This document shows positions 27,350 through 36,563 of a stretch of DNA of 64,000 nt, in pieces. Each line of letters begins with the position of its first letter. Position 1 is the first letter of the stretch. Location of the stretch: the NCBI GenBank assembly GCA_963813525.1, contig CAWEZI010000003.1:310001-374000 (forward strand). The letters are read 5' to 3'. The translations under genes were made by a program, and so were the position numbers. The stretch comes from Bog-756 sp963813525 (GTDB taxonomy: Bacteria; Actinomycetota; Acidimicrobiia; Acidimicrobiales; RAAP-2). The notes under the pieces were generated by a model, which saw nothing but the letters and a program-made list of their open reading frames with translations, was not told the DNA's origin and ran no database searches.

Positions 27350-27835
27350 GTGGTTCAACCATCAAGAGACGGTCCCGTGCTGTTCTGCTTCGACGGCTCT
27401 GATGGATCGAGAGCTGCCATGAAAGCCGCGGCGGCTCTGATCAGCCGGCCGGTGGACGCTGTTGTCATTACGGTTTGGGAGACAGTGGCGACCCGCTTGG
27501 CTCTGGCCGGCGCCATCGCTGCGAGCGACGGGGGCGTGGACTTGGATGCAGAGGACGAATCCTTTGCAGAGTCGGTGGCGGAAGAGGGTGCGCTTCGGGC
27601 AAGGGAGAACGGGTATAGGGCCTCACCAATGACGAGAGAGTCCTTTGAGGGCGTTGCCAAGGCCATCTTGGTGACGGCGGAGGACCTCTCAGCCCGCCTC
27701 ATCGTGTGTGGCCAACGGGGTCGGGGGGCTCTACGTAGCACTCTGCTTGGCAGCGTTTCCCACAGTCTGGCGTCTCATACCCGATATCCGATCCTCATTG
27801 CGCCAGAAATTCCCGCCGGCCTCAGTCGAGGGTGA
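27350..27835 (+). CDS. Universal stress protein (UspA family)
   Basis: 161 residues in a single Usp domain: PVLFCFDGSDGSRAAMKAAA at the N-terminus with the D in the nucleotide pocket, and the C-terminal ATP-binding motif GQRGRGALRSTLLGSVSHSL matching the G2xG9xGS/T pattern. It therefore belongs to the ATP-binding Usp class. GTG 27350 follows AGAGGG; the longer frame upstream has no likeness. It lies in the redox-gene stretch, between the disulfide oxidoreductase and a VOC protein, consistent with a stress role (inference). Confidence 0.88.
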   Translation: MVQPSRDGPVLFCFDGSDGSRAAMKAAAALISRPVDAVVITVWETVATRLALAGAIAASDGGVDLDAEDESFAESVAEEGALRARENGYRASPMTRESFEGVAKAILVTAEDLSARLIVCGQRGRGALRSTLLGSVSHSLASHTRYPILIAPEIPAGLSRG

Positions 27836-27960
27836 TTTCTGCGCGCTCCACCCGCATATCCTTGGTGCTTGCAGTGGTGCGCTCTTACCTCTTCGAGCGG
27901 CTAAAAACCTGAAGGGTGCCAGCGGCAAAAGGTCGACTAAACGATGACAGGAGGGTCTCC

Positions 27961-28365
27961 ATGAATCCGTCTGGGATTACGGCAGCGTTGCCAGCGCAGG
28001 ACCTGAGCCGGGCCAAGGCTTTCTATCTTGATGAGAAAGTAGGTCTCGAGGCAGTGCAGTCGCAGTTTCCCAATGCGAGCGACGGCCGGGTGGGTCTGGC
28101 CATTGGGGATGGTGTCAACCAATTGTTCATATATCCCGCCGAAGCGAGGTCATCGGGGGAATTCATGCAGGCTGTTCTTCAGGTCACCGACGTGCGATCG
28201 GTCGTCGACGACATGAGAGATCGGGGCATAAAGTTCGAGCAGTACGACACTGCGGAGACCCGGACAGAGAACGGCGTTGCTCGGGCGCCTGATGGACGCG
28301 AAGGCGCGTGGTTCAAAGACTCGGAGGGCAACCTCATCGGAGTCGTTACCGCTCTGGCCCGCTAG
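27961..28365 (+). CDS. VOC/glyoxalase-like protein
   Basis: 134 residues. ITAALPAQDLSRAKAFYLDE opens the first vicinal-oxygen-chelate unit and GREGAWFKDSEGNLIGVVTA ends the second, with the glutamate/aspartate ligand position less canonical than usual. Short single-chain VOC proteins dimerise to form the metal site. ATG 27961 is supported by AGGAGGG seven bases upstream. It follows the universal stress protein by 125 bases; possible co-transcription is an inference. Function unknown. Confidence 0.82.
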   Translation: MNPSGITAALPAQDLSRAKAFYLDEKVGLEAVQSQFPNASDGRVGLAIGDGVNQLFIYPAEARSSGEFMQAVLQVTDVRSVVDDMRDRGIKFEQYDTAETRTENGVARAPDGREGAWFKDSEGNLIGVVTALAR

Positions 28366-28423
28366 GGACGCAGAAAACCCACTGATTCGCTAAGCCGGCT
28401 GCAGGGTTCGAATCTAGGCCTTG

Positions 28424-29662
28424 TCAGACGGTGCGAAGCGACCTGAAGCCAGCGCGCATCTCTTCCGAGAAGAGTTGCGGCTGCTCCCAAGCTGCGAAGT
28501 GGCCGCCCCGGTCTAGCCTGTTGTAATAAATGAGGTTGTCTGGGTAGGCACGCTCGGCCCAACTCTTTGGCGCTTGGTACAGCTCGTCGGGGAAGACGCT
28601 GATGGCGAACGGTATGGTGATGTCCTTGGCGTCGAAAAAGGGCGCCTTGTTCTCCCAATACAGACGGGCCGCCGACACGCCGGTGTTGGTCAGCCAGTAG
28701 AGCGTGAGGTTATCCAGGATGTCGTCCCGAGTGAGATCGCCGGCCAGGCGTCCCTCCAGGATCTGACCGATGAGCCCGGGTTGGCCGGTGCCGTCGCCGT
28801 GGTCGATGGCGAAAGCGGCAAGGTCAATGGGCGAGTCCGCTAGGCCGTAGAGAGTCTGGGGCCGTGTCGCCATGATCTGGGCATAAGCCACGTGCTTCGC
28901 GTAGAAGGCGCTCAACTGGTCATAGGCGCGCCGCTCGTCGTCCGACAGACCGGAGGGTGCGGGCTCACCCCGCAGATAACCACTTACCTCCGATGGAGCA
29001 GTGCCGGGCATGTTGGAGTGAATGCCGAGCAACTCCGGTGCGGCCTGCTGACCCATCTGCTCCGTAACGGCAGCACCCCAATCGCCCCCCTGCGCCACGA
29101 ACCGGGAGTAGCCCAGCCGCTTCATCAGCACGACCCAAGCACGTGCGATACGGGGCGGATCCCAGCCGGTGGCTGTCGGCTTGGCAGAGAACCCGTGGCC
29201 GGGTAGCGACGGAATCACCAGATGAAAGGCGTCCAGCGCGCTGGCGCCGTGCGCGGTCGGGTTGGTGAGGGGCTCGATGATCTTCAGCTGCTCGATAATC
29301 GATCCGGGCCACCCGTGGGTGATGATCAAGGGCAACGCATCCTGGTGCTGGGAGCGAACATGCAGGAAGTGGATGTCGAGCCCGTCGATCTCGGTGATGA
29401 AGTTCGGCAGTGCGCTCAGCTTTGCCTCGCATTTGCTCCAGTCGTACTCCGTGGCCCAATACCGTGCCACCTCCTGCATCAGCGACAAAGGCACGCCCTG
29501 GGAGTCGTCGGTCACTGTCTCATTCTCCGGCCAACGTGTCGCCTCTATACGACGACGCAACTCTGCCACTTCCGATTGGGCAAAGCCCACCTCGAACGGC
29601 CTCACCGCAGGATTATCGCCGCCTGCCCGCCCCGCGGAAATCGTTGAAGTCGTAGAAACCAT
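28424..29662 (-). CDS. Epoxide hydrolase (EHN domain plus alpha/beta hydrolase)
   Basis: 412 residues. The N-terminal EHN region (RPFEVGFAQSEVAELRRRIE then ATRWPENETV, EYDWSKCEAKLSALPNF) precedes an alpha/beta-hydrolase core with the oxyanion motif HGWPGS and the nucleophile elbow GGDWG (Asp). The C-terminal histidine lies in GGHFAAWEQP. This matches microsomal-type epoxide hydrolases that convert epoxides to diols. The ATG at 29662 gives the usual N-terminus. It is convergent with the VOC gene; no partner enzyme is adjacent. Confidence 0.9.
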   Translation of the reverse strand: MVSTTSTISAGRAGGDNPAVRPFEVGFAQSEVAELRRRIEATRWPENETVTDDSQGVPLSLMQEVARYWATEYDWSKCEAKLSALPNFITEIDGLDIHFLHVRSQHQDALPLIITHGWPGSIIEQLKIIEPLTNPTAHGASALDAFHLVIPSLPGHGFSAKPTATGWDPPRIARAWVVLMKRLGYSRFVAQGGDWGAAVTEQMGQQAAPELLGIHSNMPGTAPSEVSGYLRGEPAPSGLSDDERRAYDQLSAFYAKHVAYAQIMATRPQTLYGLADSPIDLAAFAIDHGDGTGQPGLIGQILEGRLAGDLTRDDILDNLTLYWLTNTGVSAARLYWENKAPFFDAKDITIPFAISVFPDELYQAPKSWAERAYPDNLIYYNRLDRGGHFAAWEQPQLFSEEMRAGFRSLRTV

Positions 29663-30058
29663 CTGTGCCTCCCAGGGTCGCGACTGCAGCTCAGCTGCCT
29701 CACGGTGTGCAGCTCGCCTTTACTTCATGTTCACGGTCCCACGGTCAGACGACGCTCGCACCCGTGAGACTCCCTGGTCGGGGTACGAGCCTGCCCGCCG
29801 GCTCGGGGTAGCTCCATTGTCAGTCCTCCGCCACGCAGCCGGCCGCTGGGGTCAAAAGCACACCAAGGCGGAATCGAGGATCCCAATACTTGGCGCTGGT
29901 CGGTAACCCGCTCGCTGCTGACATCCAGCTCGCAACAGCCAGGGCCATCGATCAGGCTCGATGCCAGCCGTATCTCCGACTAGCTCGGCTCAATGATCCT
30001 CAACTTTGGTACGCCCCTCAGCCACGACGTCGTCGATCGCTCCCCGCTGCGATCCCGG
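29663..30058. other. Intergenic stretch with no supported gene
   Basis: About 400 bases between the epoxide hydrolase start and the NDH-2-like stop. Both genes are on the minus strand, so it holds the epoxide hydrolase promoter. No open frame here shows a family pattern, and I see no strong repeats. Confidence 0.5.
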
Positions 30059-31360
30059 TCAGGCCCGTGGTTTGTTGACATCGAGCGAAACGGCTTCAGC
30101 GCTGATCTCTCCGAGGGATGTCGCTTCTGGCGACGTGATGGCGTTCAGGGTCCAGTCGGTCAGGACCCTTGCCCGGTTCCCCGGCATGGCGGACAGGTGG
30201 TAGGCCCTGGTGATGGCGTTGGCGGTTGGTCCGGACAGCGGGATATTCAGCGGGTTGGCCGCTGCGGCCAACCCGCCCAGATCCACCAGGAAGCCCTCGT
30301 CACGGTGCTTGTACTCCTTGCCCTTTCCGGTGCCCAGGGAGGCTGCGACGTTCCGCGCCACCAGCTTGCCCTGGCGCTCGGCGTGCTGCGCGGTCATGCC
30401 ACAGATTTGGCCGGGACGGGTCAGGTCGGGCACCGCTGCGCAGTCCCCACAGGCGTAGATGTCCGGGGCGCCCGGCACGGCCATGAACGCATCGACGACC
30501 AGGCGCCCCCGATTGGTCGGCAAGTCCAGTCCGTCCACCAGCGGGTCGGGGCGTACCCCCACACACCAGATCAGCGAGTGAGTGGGCACCTTCTCCCCCG
30601 TCGTCAACAGGACATAGCCGTCGCCGGCCTGAGCGACCGACTTGCCCGGCATTACCTCGACGCCGCGCCGCCGTAGCACCCGATCGGCGGTTTTCGAAAG
30701 CCGCGGATCCAGCTCGGGCAGTAGCCGGGGCGCAAGGTCCATCAGCATCCACCGGATCTCCTGGCCATCCAGGCCGGGCAGCGTCCTGGCCAGCCGGGTC
30801 GTCATTAGCTGGCCCTGCGCCACAACCTCGGTGCCGGTGTAGCCCGCCCCGACCACTACGAAGGTGCAGCGCGCCCGACGCTCCTCGGTGTCGACGGCCA
30901 CTGCGGCCAGCTCCAGCTGGCGGATGATGTGGTCGTGCAGGTACATAGCCTCAGAGATAGTGCGGAACCCGTGCCCGTAGTCGGCGACACCCGGAATGGG
31001 TAGCAGCTTGTTCACGCTGCCGGAGGTGAGGACGAGCCGGTCATAGCCCACCTGGCCGGACGTGCCTTCCGGGCCCGACCAGCTCACTAGCTTCTTCGCA
31101 GGATCGATATGGCTCACTGTCCCGAGAACAAACGTGATGTTGCGTAGCCGCTGGGGAAGTGAGACACGGATGTGTCCAGGCTCGACCAGCCCGCTGGCCG
31201 CTTGAGGCATCAGTGGAAGGTAAAGGAAGTAGTCAGCCGAATTGATCACCACGATCTCGGTGATGGGGCCAACCAGGCGGGGCAGCTTCCGCGCCGCATT
31301 GAATCCGGCGAAACCCGCCCCAACGATTACGACGCGGTGCCCCTTTTGTGCTTCCGCCAT
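30059..31360 (-). CDS. Type II NADH:quinone oxidoreductase-like flavoprotein
   Basis: 433 residues. FAD site HRVVIVGAGFAGFNAARKL, NAD(P) site FVVVGAGYTGTEVVAQGQL and the later FAD loop DIYACGDCAAVPDL identify an NDH-2-type enzyme; the family's AQHAERQG motif appears as MTAQHAERQGKLVARNV. Such proteins oxidise NADH at the membrane face and reduce quinone without pumping protons. ATG 31360 follows GGGAGGAATC; the in-frame GTG at 31375 overlaps that site. It is downstream of the histidine kinase gene on the same strand by 150 bases. Confidence 0.88.
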   Translation of the reverse strand: MAEAQKGHRVVIVGAGFAGFNAARKLPRLVGPITEIVVINSADYFLYLPLMPQAASGLVEPGHIRVSLPQRLRNITFVLGTVSHIDPAKKLVSWSGPEGTSGQVGYDRLVLTSGSVNKLLPIPGVADYGHGFRTISEAMYLHDHIIRQLELAAVAVDTEERRARCTFVVVGAGYTGTEVVAQGQLMTTRLARTLPGLDGQEIRWMLMDLAPRLLPELDPRLSKTADRVLRRRGVEVMPGKSVAQAGDGYVLLTTGEKVPTHSLIWCVGVRPDPLVDGLDLPTNRGRLVVDAFMAVPGAPDIYACGDCAAVPDLTRPGQICGMTAQHAERQGKLVARNVAASLGTGKGKEYKHRDEGFLVDLGGLAAAANPLNIPLSGPTANAITRAYHLSAMPGNRARVLTDWTLNAITSPEATSLGEISAEAVSLDVNKPRA

Positions 31361-31511
31361 CTTGATTCCTCCCACTGTTCGATGTGGCGGCTATTCACTT
31401 GCTGTCATCTACGGTGGACCTCGGAGCAGGCAAATCGCACCTGTGCCGAGCCCTGGCCAGTTCTCCGGTCTTTCCTCGGGCCATGGACCGGAAACGCTGA
31501 GCCATCCGAAA

Positions 31512-33623
31512 CTAAACCTCCGTCAAGGGGAGCGAAGCGCTGAGCGACGTTCCGGTGGGGGCGATGCTCCGAAGTGTCAAGCGACCCCCCAGTGCTTCGG
31601 TCCGATCCACCAATCCCCGCAGCCCACTCCCGTTGTCGGGGTTCGCTCCGCCAACACCATCGTCCTCCACCGAGATCAGAAGTTCCCCATGGGATTCTTC
31701 CACCCGCACCCAAGCACGCGATGCCCGCGCGTGTTTTGCCACGTTGGCCAATCCCTCGGCGACGACAAAATAGGCGGCCGCTTCAAGTTGTAGTGGGTAC
31801 CTATCGGCGGGTGCTATGACCGTGACGGGGAAACGGCTCTTGGTTGCGATGGCGTCCAGGGCTGCTTGCAGACCACCTCTGGTCAAGACCCGAGGGTGAA
31901 GGCCGGCAGCCAGTTCCCGTAGCTCTTCGAGCCCGGCCTGCGAAGACTGAAGAGCCGAGCGCAATCCTGCACGCGCTGCCGCGGGATCGGCATCAAAGCG
32001 CTCATCGGCCAGTTGAAGGTCAATCACGGAAGCAACGATTCGTTGTTGGGCTCCGTCGTGGATGTCACGCTGAAGATGACGTCGCGCCTCATCTCCAGCT
32101 GTGACGATGCGCGCTCGAGAGGCCAGCAGCTCCGATCGAGCGATTGAATTCACCACGGCCGTTGCAATCATTTCGGCGAACCTGGCAACGGTCGCTTCAC
32201 TACCAGAGGGCAACTCGTGGTCAGCCTGGACAATGAGGGCCCCCCATAGTCCATCCTCCACCAAGACGGGAGCGCCGATCTCGTATCGACGCTCGCCCGA
32301 AACCCGGTCGCGGCCGACGGTGCGGTCCGGAGAAGGCGTTTTCTGGATTGCCGCCTCGAGGGAGTGAGCATCGAGAGGGACCGGATGTCCCACGAGATCT
32401 TTCGCCCCCTCGAGCCACCAACCACCAAGTATGTGGCCGAAGCCTTCAGCCGTGTAGTGCACGACTCTTGCTCGGCTGGCACCCAGCACCTCGCCCATGT
32501 CTCCGCATGCTGCATCGAATATTTCTTGTGGGTCTGTTGCTCGGGCGACCAGGGTGGCAACCCGACGGAGAGCGGCTTGTTCGGCGACAAGATCGTGCAG
32601 CCTGTCCAGTGCCTGCATGTTGGAGATCGCCGTTGCCACCAATTCGGTGAATCGAGAGAGTCGACTCTCGGCATCATCGGAGAATCGGTCGGTGAATGCG
32701 GAATAGGCGATGATGGCCCCCCAAGCGGTGCCATCTACGAGGATTTGCGTACCAATCCCTGACTTCAAGCCCGCCTCCAGGGCCATCTCTGCGAACGGGC
32801 CACTGGCCTCCACATAGTTATCGATTCGGGCTGGCCGGCCGGCACGAGCTACTGACGCAATGACGCTCGGGTCGTCGAGGCCGAAGTGGCTCCCCAGGTC
32901 GAACGGTGCTATGCCCCAGCCGGCAATCTTGGTGGCTGTGGAGCCTGAATCGAAGCGGATCATGTTGATTCCCGGCACCCCCAGAACCTGCGCGACCCCT
33001 TCGGCGACCGCCGAAAAGACCTCCGTGGGACTCGCCCCCTGCGCCACGAGAGTGGCCACCTGCCGCAGAGCGGCCTGCTCATGGGCGAGCCGGCGCAGGT
33101 CGTCCTTGAGCTGCTTCTCTTCAGACAGGTCACGTATGGCTCCGCAAATGAGGAGTGGTTCGCCTTCGACCTTGCTCAAAGTGAGCTCGACAGGGAACTC
33201 CCTACGGTCCGCACCCATCGCCGTCAGCTCGATTCGCTGACCGAATACCCTTTTCTGGCGGGTTGTGACGAATCGGTCGAATGCACGCTGATGCCGGTCT
33301 CGTAGTGAGGGCGGCACGATCAGCTCGCTCAGTGCCTGACCCACTACCTCCTCTCGGAGATAGCCGAAGGTCTGCTCCGCAGACGGATTGAACTCGACCA
33401 CCCGCCCCTGCTCGTCGACTATCACGATGGCGTCGAGCGCCGCTTCCAGAAAGCCGCGCTCAAGTGCCCCCTCCATGGTCCGCCCGCTCTCGTGGTCCTC
33501 GAAAATGATCTCTTGAGCTGGCATCTCATCCGTACAATCGGAGATGGGGACAGGCACTGGCATCACCGGCTTCCGGGCGGATTTAGCTCCGCCGACAGGT
33601 GGTGGCCGTAATTGTGGCACCAT
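31512..33623 (-). CDS. PAS-GAF-GAF histidine kinase of NarX/DevS type
   Basis: 703 residues. Order: PAS domain (about 55-170; AALDAIVIVDEQGRVVEFNP), two GAF domains (about 185-340 and 345-490; both begin LRxVATLVA), the HisKA_3 phosphoacceptor RRHLQRDIHDGAQQRIVA with its His, and a HATPase_c end with EGLANVAKHARASRAWVRV and DDGVGG. There are no transmembrane helices, so it senses a cytoplasmic cue, perhaps redox or a gas by likeness to DevS; no haem ligand can be assigned. It is divergent from a NarL-type response regulator, its likely partner. Confidence 0.88.
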   Translation of the reverse strand: MVPQLRPPPVGGAKSARKPVMPVPVPISDCTDEMPAQEIIFEDHESGRTMEGALERGFLEAALDAIVIVDEQGRVVEFNPSAEQTFGYLREEVVGQALSELIVPPSLRDRHQRAFDRFVTTRQKRVFGQRIELTAMGADRREFPVELTLSKVEGEPLLICGAIRDLSEEKQLKDDLRRLAHEQAALRQVATLVAQGASPTEVFSAVAEGVAQVLGVPGINMIRFDSGSTATKIAGWGIAPFDLGSHFGLDDPSVIASVARAGRPARIDNYVEASGPFAEMALEAGLKSGIGTQILVDGTAWGAIIAYSAFTDRFSDDAESRLSRFTELVATAISNMQALDRLHDLVAEQAALRRVATLVARATDPQEIFDAACGDMGEVLGASRARVVHYTAEGFGHILGGWWLEGAKDLVGHPVPLDAHSLEAAIQKTPSPDRTVGRDRVSGERRYEIGAPVLVEDGLWGALIVQADHELPSGSEATVARFAEMIATAVVNSIARSELLASRARIVTAGDEARRHLQRDIHDGAQQRIVASVIDLQLADERFDADPAAARAGLRSALQSSQAGLEELRELAAGLHPRVLTRGGLQAALDAIATKSRFPVTVIAPADRYPLQLEAAAYFVVAEGLANVAKHARASRAWVRVEESHGELLISVEDDGVGGANPDNGSGLRGLVDRTEALGGRLTLRSIAPTGTSLSASLPLTEV

Positions 33624-33780
33624 GCATTGACCGGCACAATGCTGTCAAAGAACCGAGTCGTGCATGGCTGACCAGCGGAAACGTCCGATCAGGTCAAACT
33701 GAGGATTGGAGCTCCGATGCGGCCGCCCGGTCGAAAGTGTCCAGATTCAATCGCACAGAGTCGGGGCGGCTCGGTGTTCC

Positions 33781-34443
33781 ATGGCTGGTAATCCGTCGAT
33801 TCGCGTTGTTGTTGGAGATGATCACCCAATCGTGCGGGCTGGCATTGTCAGCGTCCTGAAATCAGCAGGATTCGACGTCGTCGGAGTGGCAGACGACGCA
33901 AACGAGCTCCTTCAAATGGCCGATGCTCAGCAACCTGATGTGGTGGTCACGGATATCCAGATGCCCCCGACCTCGACCGACGATGGCCTTGTCGCCGCCA
34001 AGGCGATCAGGGCGGCCTGGCCAGGAATTGGTGTCGTTGTCCTATCCCAATTTCTCGAACCTCATTACGCTGTCGAACTCGTGAGTGAAGGCGCTGAGGG
34101 TCTTGGCTACTTACTCAAGGACCGAGTTGGGGACCTCGACGTTTTCACTGACGCCGTCCGACGGGTTGCAAATGGCGGATCCGCACTGGATCCACAAGTG
34201 GTTCGCAGTATGGTGGAGCGTCCACGAGTCGAGAGCCCAGTCGATCACTTGACACCTCGCGAGCGAGAAGTGTTGATGCTCATGGCAGAGGGACTATCCA
34301 ATCAGGGGATTGCAGATCAATTGGTTGTCAGTGTCGCCGCAGTAGAGCGCCATGTAACCAGCATCTTCGTCAAGCTTGGACTGCGACCGACATCCGAAGA
34401 TCACCGAAGGGTGCTTGCCGTCCTGACATACCTGCGCACCTAA
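33781..34443 (+). CDS. NarL/FixJ-family response regulator
   Basis: 220 residues. The receiver domain (about 1-125) has acidic residues DDH at the first strand, Asp58 in VVVTDIQMPP as phosphoacceptor, and the C-terminal LKDRVG Lys. The LuxR-type HTH follows: LTPREREVLMLMAEGLSNQG and VVSVAAVERHVTSIFVKLGL. ATG 33781 starts the domain; the frame upstream is not homologous. It is divergent from the PAS-GAF-GAF kinase, which is its probable cognate kinase. The receiver's insert PPTSTDD is typical of this subgroup. Confidence 0.9.
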   Translation: MAGNPSIRVVVGDDHPIVRAGIVSVLKSAGFDVVGVADDANELLQMADAQQPDVVVTDIQMPPTSTDDGLVAAKAIRAAWPGIGVVVLSQFLEPHYAVELVSEGAEGLGYLLKDRVGDLDVFTDAVRRVANGGSALDPQVVRSMVERPRVESPVDHLTPREREVLMLMAEGLSNQGIADQLVVSVAAVERHVTSIFVKLGLRPTSEDHRRVLAVLTYLRT

Positions 34444-34477
34444 CTGCTCAATGGACGGTCGGGACGTCACAACGAGT

Positions 34478-34885
34478 TCAACCAGAGAAGTAACGCTGCA
34501 GGTCCACACTGACCAGTTCGGTCTTTGGAACAAACCCAGTTGCTCCGCACTCGCGGGCCAGGAGTTCGTTGGCGGCGTCGGGATCTGAAGACGTAAGAAG
34601 TACAGGGATTGGATCCTCAGTTCCGGAGAGTCTTCGTACTATTCCGAAATTGTCGGATTCAGCGATGTGAGCGTCAAGGAGGATCCCACCTGGGTGACAC
34701 CCTTGCACAGCGAGCATCGCCTCGTTCTGATCGGCTGCGCAACCAGCAATTCGGAACCCCCTCACTCTGAGCAGCTCGCTCACCGCCTCTCTGAACGAAG
34801 CATCGTCATCCACAATGAGAACAGACCTGCCCATCTCAAAGAGCTTGGCAGGTCGCATCTGAGCCGACAAACGAGCTGACCCCAC
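34478..34885 (-). CDS. Stand-alone response-regulator receiver
   Basis: 135 residues containing only a receiver domain: SVLIVDDDASFREAVSELLR, phosphoacceptor Asp in GGILLDAHIAE, and Lys in GFVPKTEL. No output domain follows. Three starts are possible: GTG 34885 (after GAGGGCGG), ATG 34858 and ATG 34834, the last matching the domain edge. Single-domain receivers relay or buffer phosphate; the PAS-GAF-GAF kinase nearby is a candidate partner. It converges with the NarL-type gene with 34 bases between. Confidence 0.82.
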   Translation of the reverse strand: MGSARLSAQMRPAKLFEMGRSVLIVDDDASFREAVSELLRVRGFRIAGCAADQNEAMLAVQGCHPGGILLDAHIAESDNFGIVRRLSGTEDPIPVLLTSSDPDAANELLARECGATGFVPKTELVSVDLQRYFSG

Positions 34886-35015
34886 ATCCGCCCTCGGGAA
34901 AACCCCACCACCGACCTGAGGAACGTCCTACAAGAGGATTGAAGTACGCATCATTGAACGTCTCTACCAACCACATCATGATGGTCAGGGGTTATTGCTT
35001 ATGGAGGATGAAACT

Positions 35016-36563
35016 ATGGAGAGTCGGCAATTGAACTCTCGCCGCAGGGCGACCGATGGTCGTGAGGTCGTCGTGGTGGCAGCCAACGGTTTCGAGCGAT
35101 TGCAGGTCGGCGTCCCGGGGCCGGCTACGACGCCGCCACAGCGGCCACGACGGGAGCGCCTGTGCTTGCCAACAAGATATGTCCGCCATGATGGAGACAA
35201 TTCTTCAACACTGCTCATCCGCGCCGCCGAGCGCCTCGCACCGTTCGATGGGCAATTGTCCCGTGAAATGTTCTTGGAGGCGCTCGGTGCCACCATCTCC
35301 GCCGGCCGACTTGGGAGCGAGGGGGGAGCATCGGCGGTGGCCAAGGCGGCCCGCCGCGCAGCACTCACACCGACACCGCGACCGCGAGCGCCAAAGGTGG
35401 TTGATCTGCTGCTCGACGGTCTCGCCATTCGGTTCACGGAGGGCTACGCAGCCAGTCTGCCGGGACTCAGGCGGGCCTTACAGACCTTTGGAGAAGCCGA
35501 CGACACGCCTGAGAAGATGCGATGGCTGTGGTTGATGTTTCGGGTGGCCGCCGACCTCTGGGAAGCCGATCGGTTGCAGATGCTCGTCGACAAGTGGAAT
35601 CAGGTCCATTCCTTGGCCGGGGCAGAGGAATCACCATGGGTCACTGACTCGTATGGCGCCACGGCGCCAGCCCTTGCCGAGGAGCACCGCTGGGCTACGG
35701 AGCCGGTCGGGGGGAGGGAGGCACTATCGACCATGACGTCTGGCACCTACCACCAAGGTTTCGTGCAATCGATCGCAGCGTTACAGGGCCACGGAGCCCA
35801 CTCCCAGCCGATGATCGGGCCGGACGTCCGAGACGCGACCGCCGGAGCCGAAATCCGGAGGATGCCTGCGACGCAGTATTCGATGGCGGTGCTCTGCAAT
35901 GGCCTCGGCCAGTACGAAAGGGCCCTGTCGGCCGCCCACCAGGCATGCGAACTCGAAGACGTGGGTCTGTACGGCTGGGCGCTGACCGAGCTCGTGGAGG
36001 CCGCCACGCGCACTCGCCGGCGTGACATCGCCGACGGTGCCCTCGCTCGACTCTCCGAAAGGACTCAGGCCAGCGCCACCGATTGGGCCCTCGGGATCGA
36101 GGCCCGCTCGCGGGCTCTGGTGAGCGAAGGGCTGGCCGCTGACGCCCTCTACCGGGAGGCCATCGAGCGCCTCGTGCGGGCCGGGATTGATGTCGACCTA
36201 GCCCGGAGTCATCTCCTCTACGGCGAATGGCTACGACGTGAGAACAGACGGATCGAGGCCCGAGAGCAGCTGCGCCGCGCTCACAACATGCTTGAAGACA
36301 TGGGTGCTGAGGCGTTTGCGGAGCGGGCCCGCCGCGAGCTTCTCGCAACCGGCGAGACGGTGCGCAAACGCACGGTCGCCAACTACGGGGAGCTCACGGC
36401 ACAGGAATTGCAGATCGCCCAGTTGGCCGGTGCGCGTCTCACGAACTCGGAGATCGCAACGCAGCTGTTCATCAGCGTACGCACCGTCGAATGGCATCTG
36501 GGCAAGGTGTTCACAAAGCTGGGGGTCAGTTCCCGCAAGGAGCTCCGAAGTTTTGCAGCCTGA
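35016..36563 (+). CDS. LuxR-family regulator resembling a MalT/LAL protein without its ATPase domain
   Basis: 515 residues. The C-terminus is a LuxR HTH: LTAQELQIAQLAGARLTNSE and FISVRTVEWHLGKVFTKLGV. Before it lies a helical-repeat region typical of large LAL regulators (NGLGQYERALSAAHQACELE; ALYREAIERLVRAGIDVDLA). Full LAL proteins are about 900 residues with an N-terminal AAA-type ATPase; here about 65 unrelated residues replace that half, and no ATPase coding sequence is seen upstream. ATG 35016 follows GGAGG at eight bases. It may be a shortened but functional regulator or a deletion remnant. Its end overlaps the glycosylase start. Confidence 0.78.
   Translation: MESRQLNSRRRATDGREVVVVAANGFERLQVGVPGPATTPPQRPRRERLCLPTRYVRHDGDNSSTLLIRAAERLAPFDGQLSREMFLEALGATISAGRLGSEGGASAVAKAARRAALTPTPRPRAPKVVDLLLDGLAIRFTEGYAASLPGLRRALQTFGEADDTPEKMRWLWLMFRVAADLWEADRLQMLVDKWNQVHSLAGAEESPWVTDSYGATAPALAEEHRWATEPVGGREALSTMTSGTYHQGFVQSIAALQGHGAHSQPMIGPDVRDATAGAEIRRMPATQYSMAVLCNGLGQYERALSAAHQACELEDVGLYGWALTELVEAATRTRRRDIADGALARLSERTQASATDWALGIEARSRALVSEGLAADALYREAIERLVRAGIDVDLARSHLLYGEWLRRENRRIEAREQLRRAHNMLEDMGAEAFAERARRELLATGETVRKRTVANYGELTAQELQIAQLAGARLTNSEIATQLFISVRTVEWHLGKVFTKLGVSSRKELRSFAA

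Noticed and set aside
28395..28420. GGGTTCGAATC resembling a tRNA T-loop
   Set aside because: The flanking bases do not form a 5-bp T stem, and no acceptor or anticodon stem can be drawn around it.
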